A stretch of 39,372 bases of DNA from Isoetes engelmannii (lineage: Eukaryota; Streptophyta; Lycopodiopsida; Isoetales; Isoetaceae): NCBI GenBank assembly GCA_011763485.2, contig JAANSK020133345.1, positions 1-39,372 of the forward strand. The letters run 5' to 3'. Shown in pieces: positions 1 to 11,390 of the stretch. The notes beneath the pieces are model-generated. The model did not search any database, was not told the origin of the DNA, and saw nothing but the letters and a program-made list of their open reading frames with translations. The position numbers and the translations under genes are program-made. Each line of letters starts with the position of its first letter. Positions within the stretch are counted from its first letter, which is position 1.

Positions 1-99
1 ATTGCCATTCTTTTAATACATTGACACGAGTTCTTCAAAAAAAAAAAAAAAAAAAAAAACATTCTAAGACTCTCTTTCTATCAGGCACGCACTTTTGTT

Positions 100-1490
100 A
101 AGGTGATAAAATATATGCCTTTGGGTGCAAGCTGAATGGTACTGGTCAGGATGGGTATTGGTATTGGCGGGAGCCCTTCATTAGGCACAAAGATATAACG
201 GTAGTCTGGTTGGACACACCGATCGAAATCAGACCCCTAGATTTGGCGCTCGCTATGTAAGACTACAGTTGTGGGCGCCTGGACAAAAGTTTGGGGAGGG
301 CAATAACTGGATCTATATACCCAATCTGCAAGGATGGGCTACTTTAAAAACCACCATACCTGCTCTGCAAAATTTTGGCCACTATGCCAGGCAGTCACCA
401 GATCCCGATGTATATCAGCAGGATGCTTACTGCTTGGCATTATCTATCTTCTTAAGCAGTTGGAAGATGTTAAGTATCCGACGTACCATTTCAATCCAAA
501 TGCCGATATGCAAAAATGGGGCATCGAAAATCTTCTTCTTAGCAGGTCAGCACTCGTTCACGAACTTTTTGAAGAAATGTTGCGCACTCAGTTTCTTATG
601 GGCACCAGCAAAGCTATTGCTCATCTGACCAATGTGAGAATTCAACACGGAAGCGGCACTTCTCTGAATATCATAATCGTCCAATTCGCCCCCACACTAA
701 GAAGGAACATGTTGCCAACACCCCTCATGGCTCCTAGCCATTTCTGGAACAGACCCCGCAAATTTTCATGACATTGGGCTTCGCTTTGTCCGGGGGTGGT
801 GTTAACATTGACGCGTCGTCAATGTTATACAAAGGCTTCTACAGTAAAGGCTCCACATCCAAAAAATCGTGATAAAAGGAGCCGGCCAAGGAAGAAGCAA
901 CGGGTAGAAACAATGAAGTCACTTACAGAAGCAATAATGGAAGACACCACGGAAAAAGTAACGGGTAAAGTAACGGAAGTTGTCACGAATAAAGCCACGG
1001 ATGGAGCCACGATAGAAATCCCCAAAGGCAAAATATGACAAGTACGAATTTACTATCATGACGCCTAGGGGGAGTCAAGATATTGCTAATACGGATTCTG
1101 CATCATGACAGTTAGTGGGAGGTTCAAGATCGACAAAGTACAAGATTCTCCCATACAAATCTTGCTTAATCATAAGGCAACATGGCTTCTGCCTATAAGA
1201 AGACACGTCGTAGACCGATCAATTGGAGATGTTTCTGAAGAGGAATTGAGGCTGCAAAAGGATGGTGCTCTTAAAAATGTGGGGCAGCATGTAACGAGAG
1301 AAAAAAAGAGGCGGCAGCAGAGAGAGATAAAGAAATGTGTTGTGCTAGACAACAAAACCATCCTTCTTCATACATGCTGCTTTATGCTTCGTCATGGGAG
1401 AAATCTAAGGAGCGCTAACGTTTGCTATGTGCTTACAAGAATGCTCTCCACAGAGCGATTCATGTTTTCACGGAGAAAGTGAGCTAGGAG
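100..1490 (+). pseudogene. decayed coding-like stretch, family not recognised
   Basis: Several overlapping plus-strand frames (269-628, 334-771, 796-1038, 1105-1482) hold protein-like composition but none is long. The 334-771 frame has a plausible helical segment rich in Leu and Glu around 430-620. The 796-1038 frame is basic (Lys/Arg) and then Thr/Glu-rich with repeated TEK/TGK-like units. The 1105-1482 frame ends in a Lys/Arg/Gln-rich helix. Reading sense seems to pass from one frame to another, which suggests an old, decayed gene or mobile-element gene rather than a working one. I do not recognise a domain. A G-rich run at 790-800 followed by TGTTAACA could be a polypurine tract and LTR start, but I found no second copy, so I do not call it. 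A short poly(A) run lies at 38-59. Confidence 0.3.
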
Positions 1491-1698
1491 TGAGGCCAAG
1501 TTGTAGTTATTAAACCATGTGCGACTTGCCTTCGTTTCCTGTATATACAGCCTTGTTCATGTGATGCTTCAAGACAATAGCATATGTGTTCTTCTTGGCA
1601 ACTGGGTTGAATGCAAATGCGGGTTCCAATCTCAATTATGAAACCATGTGTAGCTTCATGTCTGTTGTATCTTCTCTGTTGGCGTTGCCTTCAATGGC

Positions 1699-1772
1699 TA
1701 GCATGTACATTGTTGTCCTGGAATAGTGAATGTAATAGCATGTACATTGTTGTCCTGGAATAGTGAATGTAA
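1699..1772. repeat. perfect 37-bp tandem duplication
   Basis: The 37-bp unit starting TAGCATGTACATTG occurs at 1699-1735 and again, unchanged, at 1736-1772. The surroundings (1490-1900) are otherwise AT-rich and without a recognisable gene. Confidence 0.9.
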
Positions 1773-2117
1773 TATAATGTTCATTCTGCTTAAGGTTTCC
1801 CAAGGACCCGAGTGTGTCCCACATTATTTTCAATTAAAAAACAAAAAAAAAAAATTCAATGCCATTAGAGTTCGATACCTGTAACCTTCAAGACTAAAAA
1901 ATTAGTGGAAATTGCCTTCGCTTTTATTTTCAAGAAACTTTTTTGGCAAAGTTGTTGGCAGAGATGTAGCGGCGCTGCCAAGAGATTTTTCTTTGTTTCA
2001 AACGAGAGGCAACAAGGTAGGGCATGCTATAGCTCTGGAGAGTGGCTATGGAAAGCAACATGTATCACCCTGCTGGAGACAAAAAAACCAGAGGATTTTT
2101 TTCCTTTTAACTCAAGT

Positions 2118-2235
2118 CAGAGCATTTGGCTTCAGGACATTCTGCTTAGAAGCAGAGCATTTGGCTTGGAATCAAAGCATTCCGCTTGGAAAATCAGAGG
2201 GTTTGGCTCGAAAATCAGGGCATTCTGCTCACGCT
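2118..2235. repeat. short imperfect tandem repeat, unit about 20 bp
   Basis: Five to six imperfect units built on AGCATTTGGCTTGGAA / GCATTCTGCTTAGAA follow each other here, with a spacing of about 20-22 bp. The open frame across them (1912-2268) owes its length to the repeat and shows no known domain, so I treat it as a repeat and not a gene. Confidence 0.6.
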
Positions 2236-4119
2236 GAAGATCTCGCCCATCATGACGATTCGAACTAGAAAAACCAAAAATCTAAAGCATCCTGTGGAGC
2301 AGCCAGCCTTGGAAGGACCCGATTCACAACCTGCGAAATATTGTTTTCTGTTACACAAGCAACAGGTATATTATGTAAGCCAATCGCTTGTAAAGGGGGC
2401 CATCAATTTTCCACTCAGCAAACTAACTCGCCAGAACGCTTCGAGTTGCTTCATGGGACGTAATTTTTGAAACTTGAAGGGTTACGTCCACGGGCAGCAG
2501 CGCCGCTAGGTTTCTTCCAAAAACCTTCTGGTGATGAAGGCTGTCCTTCCATCGTGCGACCAATTCACGCCCCAAAATGAAAAGATACCGGAGCTGGCTT
2601 CTATTGGCAAATGCACATGCATAAACGTCAAAGAAATTTGCTTTTGCCAAAAAGTTACATTTGATGCACCTCCATTATACAGAAATTCAATAATTCAGGG
2701 GTATTCAACCACTCCCGTGAGAAGCACCATTGGGCCAAGCCATTTTACTCATCAGACTTGGATATTTTTTAACATATTAGAAACTGCCTCCGTTGCCACT
2801 TCAGCCTGCACTGTGCAAACTACCCTCTGTGGCAAGAACCATTGGATATAATCTAGTAAATAAAGAAATTAACCATCGGTTGGCTCCTTAGGTGTTGCTT
2901 GAAGCCTATAGAACTATAGAACATACGATATATATAGCTATTTTTGAGATCTAAGCCAGGAAACAAATATCTGGTCACTGTTTGCTCCTTTGTGAATCTG
3001 CAAAAAAGAAGACACGTTAACCTAAAACAACACCAGCTTCCCAAATATTATCTGACATTTAAGTGATACGTGCACATACCTGCTTCAATCTCAACGTGCT
3101 AATGCGGCCACTGCCTCAGAAAATCCCATATGCTCTGGTGAGTTCCGATACTCACGAGAATCGCAGTGCCTCATGAGACTCCTAGTATCGGTAAAAATTT
3201 GTGACATTCTGCACCTCAAACCAGTCCAAAGACCACCGTCATTAATAGCACACCATCTTTGACAAGTAAAATGTCAACAAAACCCATGTCAAGAAGAAGA
3301 CATAGAGCACCAGCAACTGTCCGTTAGACTGAAGATGGTGTATTAAATCCTGCCACAGGCAGCATGGCTCTTATAGGCCTATTAGACCTCCTGTCTACAA
3401 AATAATGCTAACACCTTAGAACCTCAATAATTCCCATGGTCCATGATTCTGTGCAAAACGTTCTTACTAATACTAAGGATTTGGAAGCACAAGCCACAAA
3501 TGCAATTTCTTGGAAGCAAATTAATTCGTGACATTTTTTTCGTAAAATGTCAAATAGCAAATGCTTGCCTTCTGGAAGGTAAAACAAGGAGCCATGATAA
3601 ATAATGCCTAAACATTAATCTTTAAAAAGGCCAGCGCTTTTCTTCATCTGATTCTTTGCCGATTGCAGACTGATGCAGACAACTGAAAGACAAACTCGTG
3701 GCTACTTTTAAGAAGTTGCAAGTCTTTCTTTGAGGGGAAAAGAGTACTAATTATTCGGTCTTGTTCATCCACGAAAGGATGAAAGACCACAATGCCAATT
3801 ACATCATATACAGGGAGTGCCTATACCTGACCTAGTTAATGCCAAGAATGAAAAACCAGCAGAAGTGAATGCCATTGTAATTCATGCTCTCAGTTCTTGG
3901 TGCCGAACTTAGACCACTTCTGATAACAATTCATGGGCACCACAACCCCCCAAACCCCCCCCTCCCCAGCACTCGAGAACACAAACATGCTAGAATTTTA
4001 GCCTAGAAAATATGAAAATGCGCAACAGGATGAAACCATTGTTCGGCAATGCTGCCTAGCAAGAGACTAAAAAACAGCACTCCTGATAGTCACAGTTATC
4101 CTGTCAGACATTGACAGCT

Positions 4120-4229
4120 AAGGCCCTCAGAAACAAGAACATCTTCATGGCTGTCGTAGCAACAAGACTATCTTAAGGCCCTCAGAAACAAGAACATCTT
4201 CATGGCTGTCGTAGCAACAAGACTATCTT
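4120..4229. repeat. perfect 55-bp tandem duplication
   Basis: The unit starting AAGGCCCTCAGAAACAAG is present at 4120-4174 and 4175-4229 with no difference, indicating a recent duplication or an assembly artefact. Confidence 0.93.
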
Positions 4230-5528
4230 GTTTTCGCACAAGATCCTTGCTATAAAACCCACATTGCCAGACAAAAATTGTAGTATAGAGAGCCTGCCAT
4301 ATACCATAATGTCGGAAAACAATAATAAACACAATCTAGAGTTAAACCTTTTCACTTTCACTTGCTAGAAGCCATAAGCCAAAAGAACAGCAGAAAGTGA
4401 TGGAACTTCGATCTGGCTTTAATGCATGGTCTAATGGGCAATTCACATAAGATGCTTTTGGCCCTGTGCTTAAAAGCAGCAGGGCCTATTATCAGCTGCT
4501 GCCAAATTCTGCCCCCGCAACGCACCACGGACGGCATGAGAGCTGAAGCAAAACCTTCCTTCTGCTGAGGCAGCATGGAATCAGCTAGTTGATGCACAAA
4601 TTCTGCTACGATAACGATTCTTTCAGAAGCTTTAGTTTTCCATTTAAAACTTTGATGCAGGTCAGCACGTAAGGGCCTGAGCCAAGTTCACATGGACATA
4701 TTTTTTTGCAGCGCTTATGGCATCCTGGCAGCTGCTGTGCCTGCCAACAGCAGCGGCCACCGTTCCATCGGTGGCCATACACGGCCCTCGTTGTCGCGGT
4801 CGACGCCCTGCTGCTCTTTCTGGGAGCCAAAAATCAAATTTAACATCTTTAATGGCGAAGCATTAGACCTGCGCTGCTTGCTCTGTAGTTGCTGCTAATG
4901 TGAACGAACTGGCAGCCAGCTGCCCAGCCCCAAATCCTGCGACCGCTACCTTCACCGCCGGATTTAGCCATGTGAATTTGAAATGGCTGGGAAGTATCCT
5001 GCCCCAGACATGTGAATGGCAGCTGAGGAGCCGTGTTCAGCACTGGGCAGCTTCAACTCAGCCCCCCCCAAAAATTGTCTCATGTGACTCCTACATAAGA
5101 ACCCCATTAAATGGAGTGATCTAACCGTCTGACCACGATAGGAACATCATGGCTACAATTATGAAAGCTAAGAAACGCATTAGACCTATGTAATGGATGG
5201 TGGATGAATAGCCTTAAGCATGGCTAACAATAAATAGCATTTTTGTCTGCAATCCACAGTTTCCGGATTTTATAGGACCTTGGACATAAAGGTCGCACAT
5301 CTAGAAAAGTCATAGAAGCTATCGGCGAAATTAACCTAAAAACTTTCCGGTTTATGTAAATGCTCTATGAATGCAAGGCAAGCTGTTTGCCTCTTTCAAG
5401 GTACCACGTGTCTACCTCCAGAAGGTTCAGAATCAGAAACGTGTGCCAATATGCATCCAGCAAATGATTTCAGCATAAGAGGTCTTTCCTGATAAAGAAC
5501 GTGGAGATGCGTATATACCATAGCATTG

Positions 5529-5745
5529 TGTTCTTTTTCTATTACAACATTGGCACTTCTCTTCCCCTACTTTCGGGTGCTAACAGCTGCAGGCTAGGTT
5601 GATCTATCACTATACATAGCAAAAAATTAGTTTTCCTCTCTGTTCTTTTTCTATCACAACATTGGCAGTTCTTTTTCCCAACTTTTTGGTGCTAACAGCC
5701 ACACGCTAGGTGGACCTATCACTATTAATAACACTTTTCTCCTGT
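5529..5745. repeat. diverged tandem duplication, period 112 bp
   Basis: Two copies starting TGTTCTTTTTCTAT at 5529 and 5641 share the blocks ACAACATTGGCA, GGTGCTAACAGC and CTATCACTAT in the same order. They have diverged by substitutions and small gaps, so this duplication is older than the perfect ones nearby. Confidence 0.8.
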
Positions 5746-5955
5746 ATTATTTCCAATCCCCATCTAACTACCTTAAATTTCTAGAATCTCATTAAATTAC
5801 TTTGTAATCATAAAATCATTATTCTTTATCTTTGTACTTGATGCCAGATTACAAGTTCCATGTGAATCTTTCTGCCATGCTTTCAATAATTACCTTGTAA
5901 CTATTGCCTCTGTTAGATTGTGCGAATTTCTCTCTCCTTTGAGCGCCAGAGAATT

Positions 5956-6064
5956 AGAAGCCCGTGAATTTTCTCCTGGAGTCACCAATTTTGAACACTG
6001 AAGATAGAAGCCCATGCATTTTCCCTTGATCTCACCTATCTTAAGCACTGAAGATTTAGAAGCC
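5956..6064. repeat. diverged tandem repeat, period about 50 bp
   Basis: Copies beginning AGAAGCCC at 5956 and 6006, and a partial third at 6058, share the pattern GTGAATTTTCTCC...TCACC...GAACACTGAAGAT. Two and a fraction copies are visible. Confidence 0.75.
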
Positions 6065-6596
6065 GTATTCCATACCCAAAAAGGGCAATGCTGATGTGTC
6101 AGAAAGTTGCCGCATCTTGCTGCTCATCTTCCGTTTATTCCTCAAACTAAATTTGATATTCATTTTCTGCTGGCATGGTAATAAGTATGCAGAAGACCAA
6201 AATAGTAGCATACTTGATGTGGAAAAAGCAGGGTGGTGTTATTATTGTTACACATTCATAGTTATGGTGTCTGTCAAATGTCTTTCTCACCCAGCTGACA
6301 ATATCTAAATAACGAAAATCTTATAATGCCTCACCAATTTAAAAGGGAAAGGTATAGCATGGGCGTTCCAAAACACAAAAAAATCAGTTGTAACCAACTA
6401 CACAATGAGCTGCAATGACTTCTACACCTTTTAAGGCATGCCCAACTGTTTCCAGAGACGTTTGATACTTGCGCCCACACTTTAGTGCAAGAATGCACTC
6501 GATTAGAGCTAAATATCGTTGACCATCCATCACAAAGTATTCAGATGCTATGTATATAAAAGGACTAACGTAAGAAGAATAACATATGGCACATAC

Positions 6597-7816
6597 CTTC
6601 CACATGCAAGGCAGTGCAAAGCTCCCCTACCACCAAGTTCTTGATGGCGCCTCCACCTGGGGTCATCCTGAAGGGCATGCACATAATACAAATATGCCCT
6701 GTCAACCAGCACCTTCAATCTCTCTCGTTCTACCAGTTCATCATATCGGTGCTCATCCTTCTCTCTTGCCCAAGAATCATGTCGGCCTCTTTTCCCATGT
6801 GCCTCCTCTGGTGAATAATGCTTTTTAAGGGGTTGATCCCTATCTGAAAAGCCGTTTCTATGTTTAGTTCCTGGAGAATATTCACGGAGTCTCCTTTCTC
6901 TGTCCCGTAAGTTGGCTTCTTCATCATATGAATCTCTATGAATTCCGCGAAAATGTGCAAAACCATCAACATAACCATCTGAAACATCCCTTTCATTCAT
7001 TACCATACGAGAATCAAATGCAGGCTCCCTTAAAGGCGGACTACGACTTCTGGCTGAATGGTGCGCAGCAGCTTCTACAGCTGCTCTTTGCCTCATGTAG
7101 ATAGGATCCCTTCCTGGATTCAAATTGGTCATGTCCACGTGTCCTCTCATGTTGCTAAGTAGCATCATATCTTCATATGACATGCCTAACATCCTTTCTT
7201 CATACGCAATGCGTCTCTCATCTAAATAATTTTCCCTTTGCATAAGTAGTGGATATGCATCCTCAACAGGCCAGTCTCCATGCAGCAATTCCTTTTGGGG
7301 TAGCCCCCGTCCTGGGTATGGCCCTTCCTCAGGTGAGAAAAGTTCAAAAGGTTGTGGAGGAGTTGGTACAAAATCTAGAGGCATAGGATAATCCGCAGGC
7401 AAGGAGTAATATCGACATATGGTACCATCAAGCAGGACAAGCTTGTTTAGCTCAAGCAAATCATCAATGCTTGGTAACTGTAAGCCTGGATTCAAGCCCT
7501 GATTAGCTGAATTATGAATAAACCCATTGTTATATGCCGCCCCTGAGTCAGCTCTTGCCTCATCAAGTATAACATCAGAATGATGTTCTGGTTCTGAAGC
7601 GTTTTCATTACCAAGCCTGTCTTTATCCCATCTGCTTGACTTTTCCCATCTTGATGACCTAGAACGTCTCCCTTCAGTTTCATCCTTATCGTCATTTTCT
7701 TTTTGAGATGGATGATCTGCAGATAATTCTTTCTTCATAGGAACATCATCATGCTTACCTTTCTTGACTGGCATCCTTGCCTCATTCCTCCTTCTGACGC
7801 TTCCAGATTTATCCAT
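6597..7816 (-). CDS. first exon of an XS-domain-like / zf-XS-like Arg-rich protein (partial)
   Basis: A single open exon of 1220 nt runs from ATG (7814-7816) to an AG|GTATGT donor at 6597, giving 406 codons and a split codon. The N-terminal 80 residues are charged and basic (SVRRRNEARMPVKKGK; RRSRSSRWEKSSRWDKDR), as in nuclear RNA-linked proteins. A Pro-rich middle part carries PADYPMPLDFVPTPPQPF. The C-terminal 60 residues are Arg/Glu-rich and end in DDPRWRRHQELGGRGALHC followed by LACGR, so a CxxC pair. From memory this ending resembles plant proteins with an XS domain (family of SGS3, e.g. Arabidopsis At3g22430-like), where the pair opens a zinc finger completed in the next exon. Members of that group bind RNA; the role of this protein is not established. 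The His half of the finger and the XS domain are not found in the remaining 6.6 kb on this strand. The reading frame itself is unbroken. Confidence 0.72.
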
Positions 7817-8160
7817 TTTGTTAGCTGCTGATTCCGCCTAATCCTACACCTAACCTAATTATTACGTCCAACAAACAGCTGCACCAAAACTGTTATTGAT
7901 AAGAAAATGCAGAATTTTAGCAGAATCTGAAGGCCCACAGCAGTTTTTCAAACAGAAATAGAGTAATGTCCATCTCCTCATTATAAGTATTTCTCGAATG
8001 ACCTTTTAGAAAACCTAGTCTAATCCAAAGCATAAAGGGGTGCACCGAGAGGGGATGAAACTATGGCCGCCGTCGCCGGAACACTGAAGACGAAAACCTA
8101 ATCAGCATCGGCCGAGCCGAATACCTATCTGAAACACGTCGCACTATCGCTTTAGGAATT
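7817..8160 (-). promoter_or_regulatory. probable 5' UTR and promoter side of the XS-like gene
   Basis: Upstream of the start codon on the minus strand is a pyrimidine-poor acceptor-like TTAGGTGTAG at about 7840-7850. A GC-rich block (8060-8125, minus-strand text GTTCCGGCGACGGCGGCC) resembles a plant 5' UTR. A leader intron between them is possible but not provable. No clear TATA box was chosen. Confidence 0.3.
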
Positions 8161-8900
8161 TTTAGAGAAAGCCAAAAGTATCAGAAATGCTTTTTCTTGG
8201 ACGTGTTAGGTATTCTATTTTTTGTTATACCTAAGGGGGAAAAAAAAAAAAAAAAAAACAAGATCCGTCCAATCCAACCATTCACAGAGGCTAAATTGTC
8301 CGTCGTACACGTGGCAGCCACAGTGAGGACTCAGCATAGAAGCAGAGCATGCAGCAGTGGAGAAGCGAAGCCCTCTGCCAATCTTCACTGGCCTCTACCA
8401 ATTCAAAGGTACAATCGAGCATTCACTGAATCCTCCTGTATGCTTGATTTTCCGGATGCTCTTTACAATATTTCCACAACGCAACCATTCTCATCATTCT
8501 GCCTTCTGATCTCAAAATGGCCTGTTTAAGAACATGCTCTTCAATAAACTGAAACTAAAACTACACAAAACTAAGAATCTAAAAGTGTGGTTTCGCAACA
8601 GAGGAAGTGGGATATCTGCCTATTCATACGTCTTGAATCTGCTCATGAATCAGGAGGAGCCCTGATTCTTATCTGCAACCCACTGATGGCACGAATCCGC
8701 AGGCCGATTGCGTGGTGTCCGCTTGTGCGAACAAGATTCTCCCCATGTTATCCGCCGGTTCGCCCAAAACTAAACATTACTCTATTCGTCCAAAACTGAT
8801 CAGTTCGTTCAATATCTCTGATCTTTTCGCCCAAAACTGATATTCTGGGTGCCCGAACTTTGATCTTCGGGCGCGGACTGTCCGGTTGCAGGCGCCACCT
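8161..8900. other. no recognisable gene
   Basis: The stretch holds a poly(A) run at 8239-8258 and short unconserved frames (8197-8529, 8587-8799). I see no splice-consistent exon and no repeat family here until the CCCGAA-type palindromes begin. Confidence 0.5.
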
Positions 8901-8909
8901 CTTGCGCCG

Positions 8910-9072
8910 CTTCGCGCACTCGAAATATAGGTTTAGGGTATGCGAACCTAATTTCGGGCACTCGAAATTTTAATTTCGGGTGCTCGAAATGATGACTGGC
9001 GTTTAGGGACCCGAAATTAAAGTTTCGAGTGCTCGGAAATGTTTTCGCGCACCCGAAACAGAAGGTTTCGGG
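8910..9072. repeat. cluster of near-palindromic 16-18-bp units (TTTCGGGYRCYCGAAA type)
   Basis: Near-palindromes occur at 8910-8926, 8951-8968 (ATTTCGGGCACTCGAAAT), 8973-8990 (ATTTCGGGTGCTCGAAAT), 9022-9040, 9042-9059 and a partial one at 9065. Related CGCCCAAAACTGAT units precede them at 8760-8840. Each unit can fold on itself or pair with its neighbours. The minus-strand frame 8809-9075 across it is repetitive (K/R-F-R-V-P-E units) and is most likely a by-product of the repeat. No terminal inverted repeats or target duplication were identified. Confidence 0.65.
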
Positions 9073-9279
9073 CACTATTTTTTTTTTCCGGCCGGTAGAG
9101 TTTTATACGTCAAATATGTATAATACAATCCGGTCGTCTAACAACTAGACCATTGAAAAAAAATCAAAACAATCCAACAGTCCAAAACATTTAAAAAAAA
9201 GGGGGGGCCATAAAACGAATTGGGAAACCTACTACAAGTTAGGCCTCTAAGTATGCTAACTTTTAATTTATTTGTTTGC

Positions 9280-9356
9280 GAACGGACGCACGGACGGACG
9301 AACGGAGCAATGCCTTCAGCTCGAACGGACGGACGGAAGGAGCAATGCCTTCAACT
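9280..9356. repeat. ACGGACGG simple repeat with duplicated flank
   Basis: An ACGGACGG run followed by GGAGCAATGCCTTCA appears at about 9280-9320 and again at 9322-9356. The unit is a small tandem duplication containing a tetranucleotide microsatellite. Confidence 0.75.
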
Positions 9357-9379
9357 CTATATGGCTAAGTTACTAGGGG

Positions 9380-10440
9380 CGACCATATGCTAGATTCCTA
9401 ACGCACTTTGACCATTTTTTACCCAGCAAGACAGGTGGAGGTAGCAGTCAGTTTTGAATCTTCCATTCACAGAGCAAAGACCCTCTCTTCAATCATTCAA
9501 AAATTGGTTTGTCCCTCCTCTCGTACGGAGGGGATAGCCACTCTTCCGAATTTCTGCGTGCATGTGGCTACCATTACTAACACTCCTTTGAATCAACCCC
9601 AAATTGAGCCAAGCTTTACGAGATTTTGTGAGTCCTGTGCTTTCTTGTGTATTTGTTTAAAGCATATTGCATCATCTTTTCTGCATGATAACATAAGCCA
9701 CATCCTCTTTGTTGGTCTCATTGTGCTAGCACAAAATGCAGCGCAAGGATCGTAATTCTCGGATACAAATAGCACTCTACATTATAATTCTAGGGCACAA
9801 ATAGCATAGGAGCGGTGATTTTTTCATCCTTCTATAGGTAATTGTTATTCAAAGGGCTAAGTGAGAAAAAATGATGTGGATCTTGTATAGAGAAAGCTTA
9901 AGGATAAGACCTTTGTCCTACTTTTATTAATGATGAATGAAGGTGATCTTTTCATTCTTGTGCCTTCCTCACATGTTTGTTCCCACACTCTTATTCATTG
10001 TTGTCATCAACAAACATGTTGTACATGGTTTCAGTGAAACTGGATTATAGATTGTCCAATAGTCTCATGCCCTTAAACGACTGCATTAAAACAATAATAT
10101 TCCTACTAGCTTCTATTGTGGATGACAATGTAAAGGAAGGGTAGCATTCATTACCCCCCCCCCCCTTCCCCCCACGTAGGCATGAACATCCATGCTCGTA
10201 GACATACCTGTCTCCCGCAAAAAGACCTACGATATCTTCAACGAATTTCTTGGCTAAACTGATGTCTTGCGTTCTTAAAAACAAAAAGATGAACTACTTC
10301 TAAACTGCCCGATTAACTGCTAACAGGTAGTCTTCAAATAAGGTTTCGTTGATCTGCAATAAAAGAGTTGTTCCATTGACCTGCTCCTTGCAATAGATCC
10401 CAGAATACAGAATAAGTAAACGAAAATGGAAAAGCTTGCT
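9380..10440. other. no recognisable gene; small repeats
   Basis: The frames 9408-9755 (plus) and 10045-10284 (minus) match nothing I know. A 32-bp period duplication (TAATTCT...ACAAATAGCA) lies at 9753-9806. A cytosine run occurs at about 10153-10177. No terminal inverted repeat for the following Merlin element could be picked out here. Confidence 0.45.
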
Positions 10441-10466
10441 TACAAACAATTTTCGCCATCACTATT

Positions 10467-11390
10467 TTGGATCCAGCACAGTTATTTAATCAACTCAGCA
10501 TGGAGTTCAAAAATAATGCAATTAGTGTTAGCAGTCTTGAGGAATTGTTGCAAAAAACTAACAATACTGCTAGTGCAGTTGCACTATGCATTCAAGTAGG
10601 ATTTTTACCTGAAAGTAGGGATTGTGAGAGATGTCCAAAAAGCATGAAGTTCCGAGGAAATCCAAAGGACTCTAGAGACGGGATCAAGCGAAAATGTAGA
10701 GGTAAGCACTGCAATTTCACTTGTTCTATTCGTAGAGGAACCTGGTTTTCTGGTAGCAAGTTAACATTTCTCCAATGCTGAAATTGATGTATTGCTGGTC
10801 CATCAAAATGCCATAAGATATTGCAATGAATGAATGCAGCATCCGCACATATGAGACAATAGTTAATTGGTATAACTATTGTCGAGACATTTGTGCCATT
10901 GCAGTTCAAAAGAGCAGTGATATTTATTGGTGGCCCTGGGAAAATTATGGAGATATATGAGAGTAAATTTGAGAAAAAAAAGTACAACAGAGGGGGAAGA
11001 GTTGGTGGACAATGGGCGTTTAGAGGTAGTGAAAGAGGGTCAAATAGAATGTTAGTAGCTCCAGGAAGTATCATTTACAATGACTATTGCAGATGATATG
11101 ACTCAGAATGGTTAAAACAATTGGATTTTTCACATTGCACTGTGAATCATAGTTTACATTTTAGAGATCCAGATATCGAAGTCCATACAAACAGGATTGA
11201 ATCAACTTGGGGTGTTGTGAAGAAATCCCTTTCTCGTTACGGGACTTGCAAAGCATTGTATAAATCATATTTTATGGAGTATATGTGGAGAAAAATACTT
11301 TGTGCAGCAAAAAGATCAAGCATTCAATATCTTTTGCTCTCATGTGAGTCGGTACAACAAAGATGTACTGAACAATCCAAAAGACAATGA
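10467..11390 (+). pseudogene. Merlin (IS1016/ISXO2-like) DDE transposase relic
   Basis: The frame 10467-10781 starts with an intact N-terminal part: FLPESRDCERCPKSMKF, then KRKCRGKHCNFTCSIRRGTW, the paired-Cys zinc ribbon and SxRxGTWF block typical of Merlin/ISXO2 transposases. A frame change follows near 10780. The catalytic core continues at 10893-11096 with GGPGKIMEIYESKFEKKKY and the family's GRxVxGQWxF block. Here the expected first catalytic Asp (family pattern EIDESKF) is Tyr. About 25 residues between the RML and SIIYNDY blocks seem deleted, and a stop near 11094 follows. The C-terminal block at 11121-11390 keeps CTVNHSLHF and the IESTW Glu region. The family moves DNA by cut-and-paste. 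This copy is dead: frameshift, lost Asp and internal deletion. No terminal inverted repeats were found. Confidence 0.88.

Larger units (their letters stand above)
2470..6596. other. long stretch without a recognisable gene (probable intron or flank of the XS-like gene)
   Basis: Both strands were read for exons. Only short, unconserved frames are present. I looked specifically on the minus strand for the conserved continuation of the XS-like protein (His-containing half of the zinc finger and the XS domain) and saw none. Structured items here are the tandem duplications at 4120-4229, 5529-5745 and 5956-6060, listed separately. Whether this is one very long intron, or the gene is truncated, cannot be decided from the window. 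Confidence 0.5.

Noticed and set aside
790-1835. LTR beginning at a polypurine-like GGGGGTGG / TGTTAACA junction
   Set aside because: No second copy of the supposed LTR and no primer-binding site in the window.
1912-2268. Plus-strand frame of 118 codons
   Set aside because: Length is produced by a 20-bp repeat; composition is not protein-like and no family matches.
1960-2515. Inverted match TAGCGGCGCTGC near 1967 and 2500 as ends of a MITE
   Set aside because: TAGCGGCGCTGC is only a 12-bp match and the arms around it do not align well enough; no target duplication.
6384-6605. Minus-strand open frame just after the XS-like exon, as a possible second exon
   Set aside because: It lacks the His-containing finger half and any XS-like text, and its protein shows no resemblance to the family; more likely intron.
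8809-9075. Minus-strand frame of 88 codons
   Set aside because: Its repeated peptide follows directly from the near-palindromic DNA units; no domain, no splice context.
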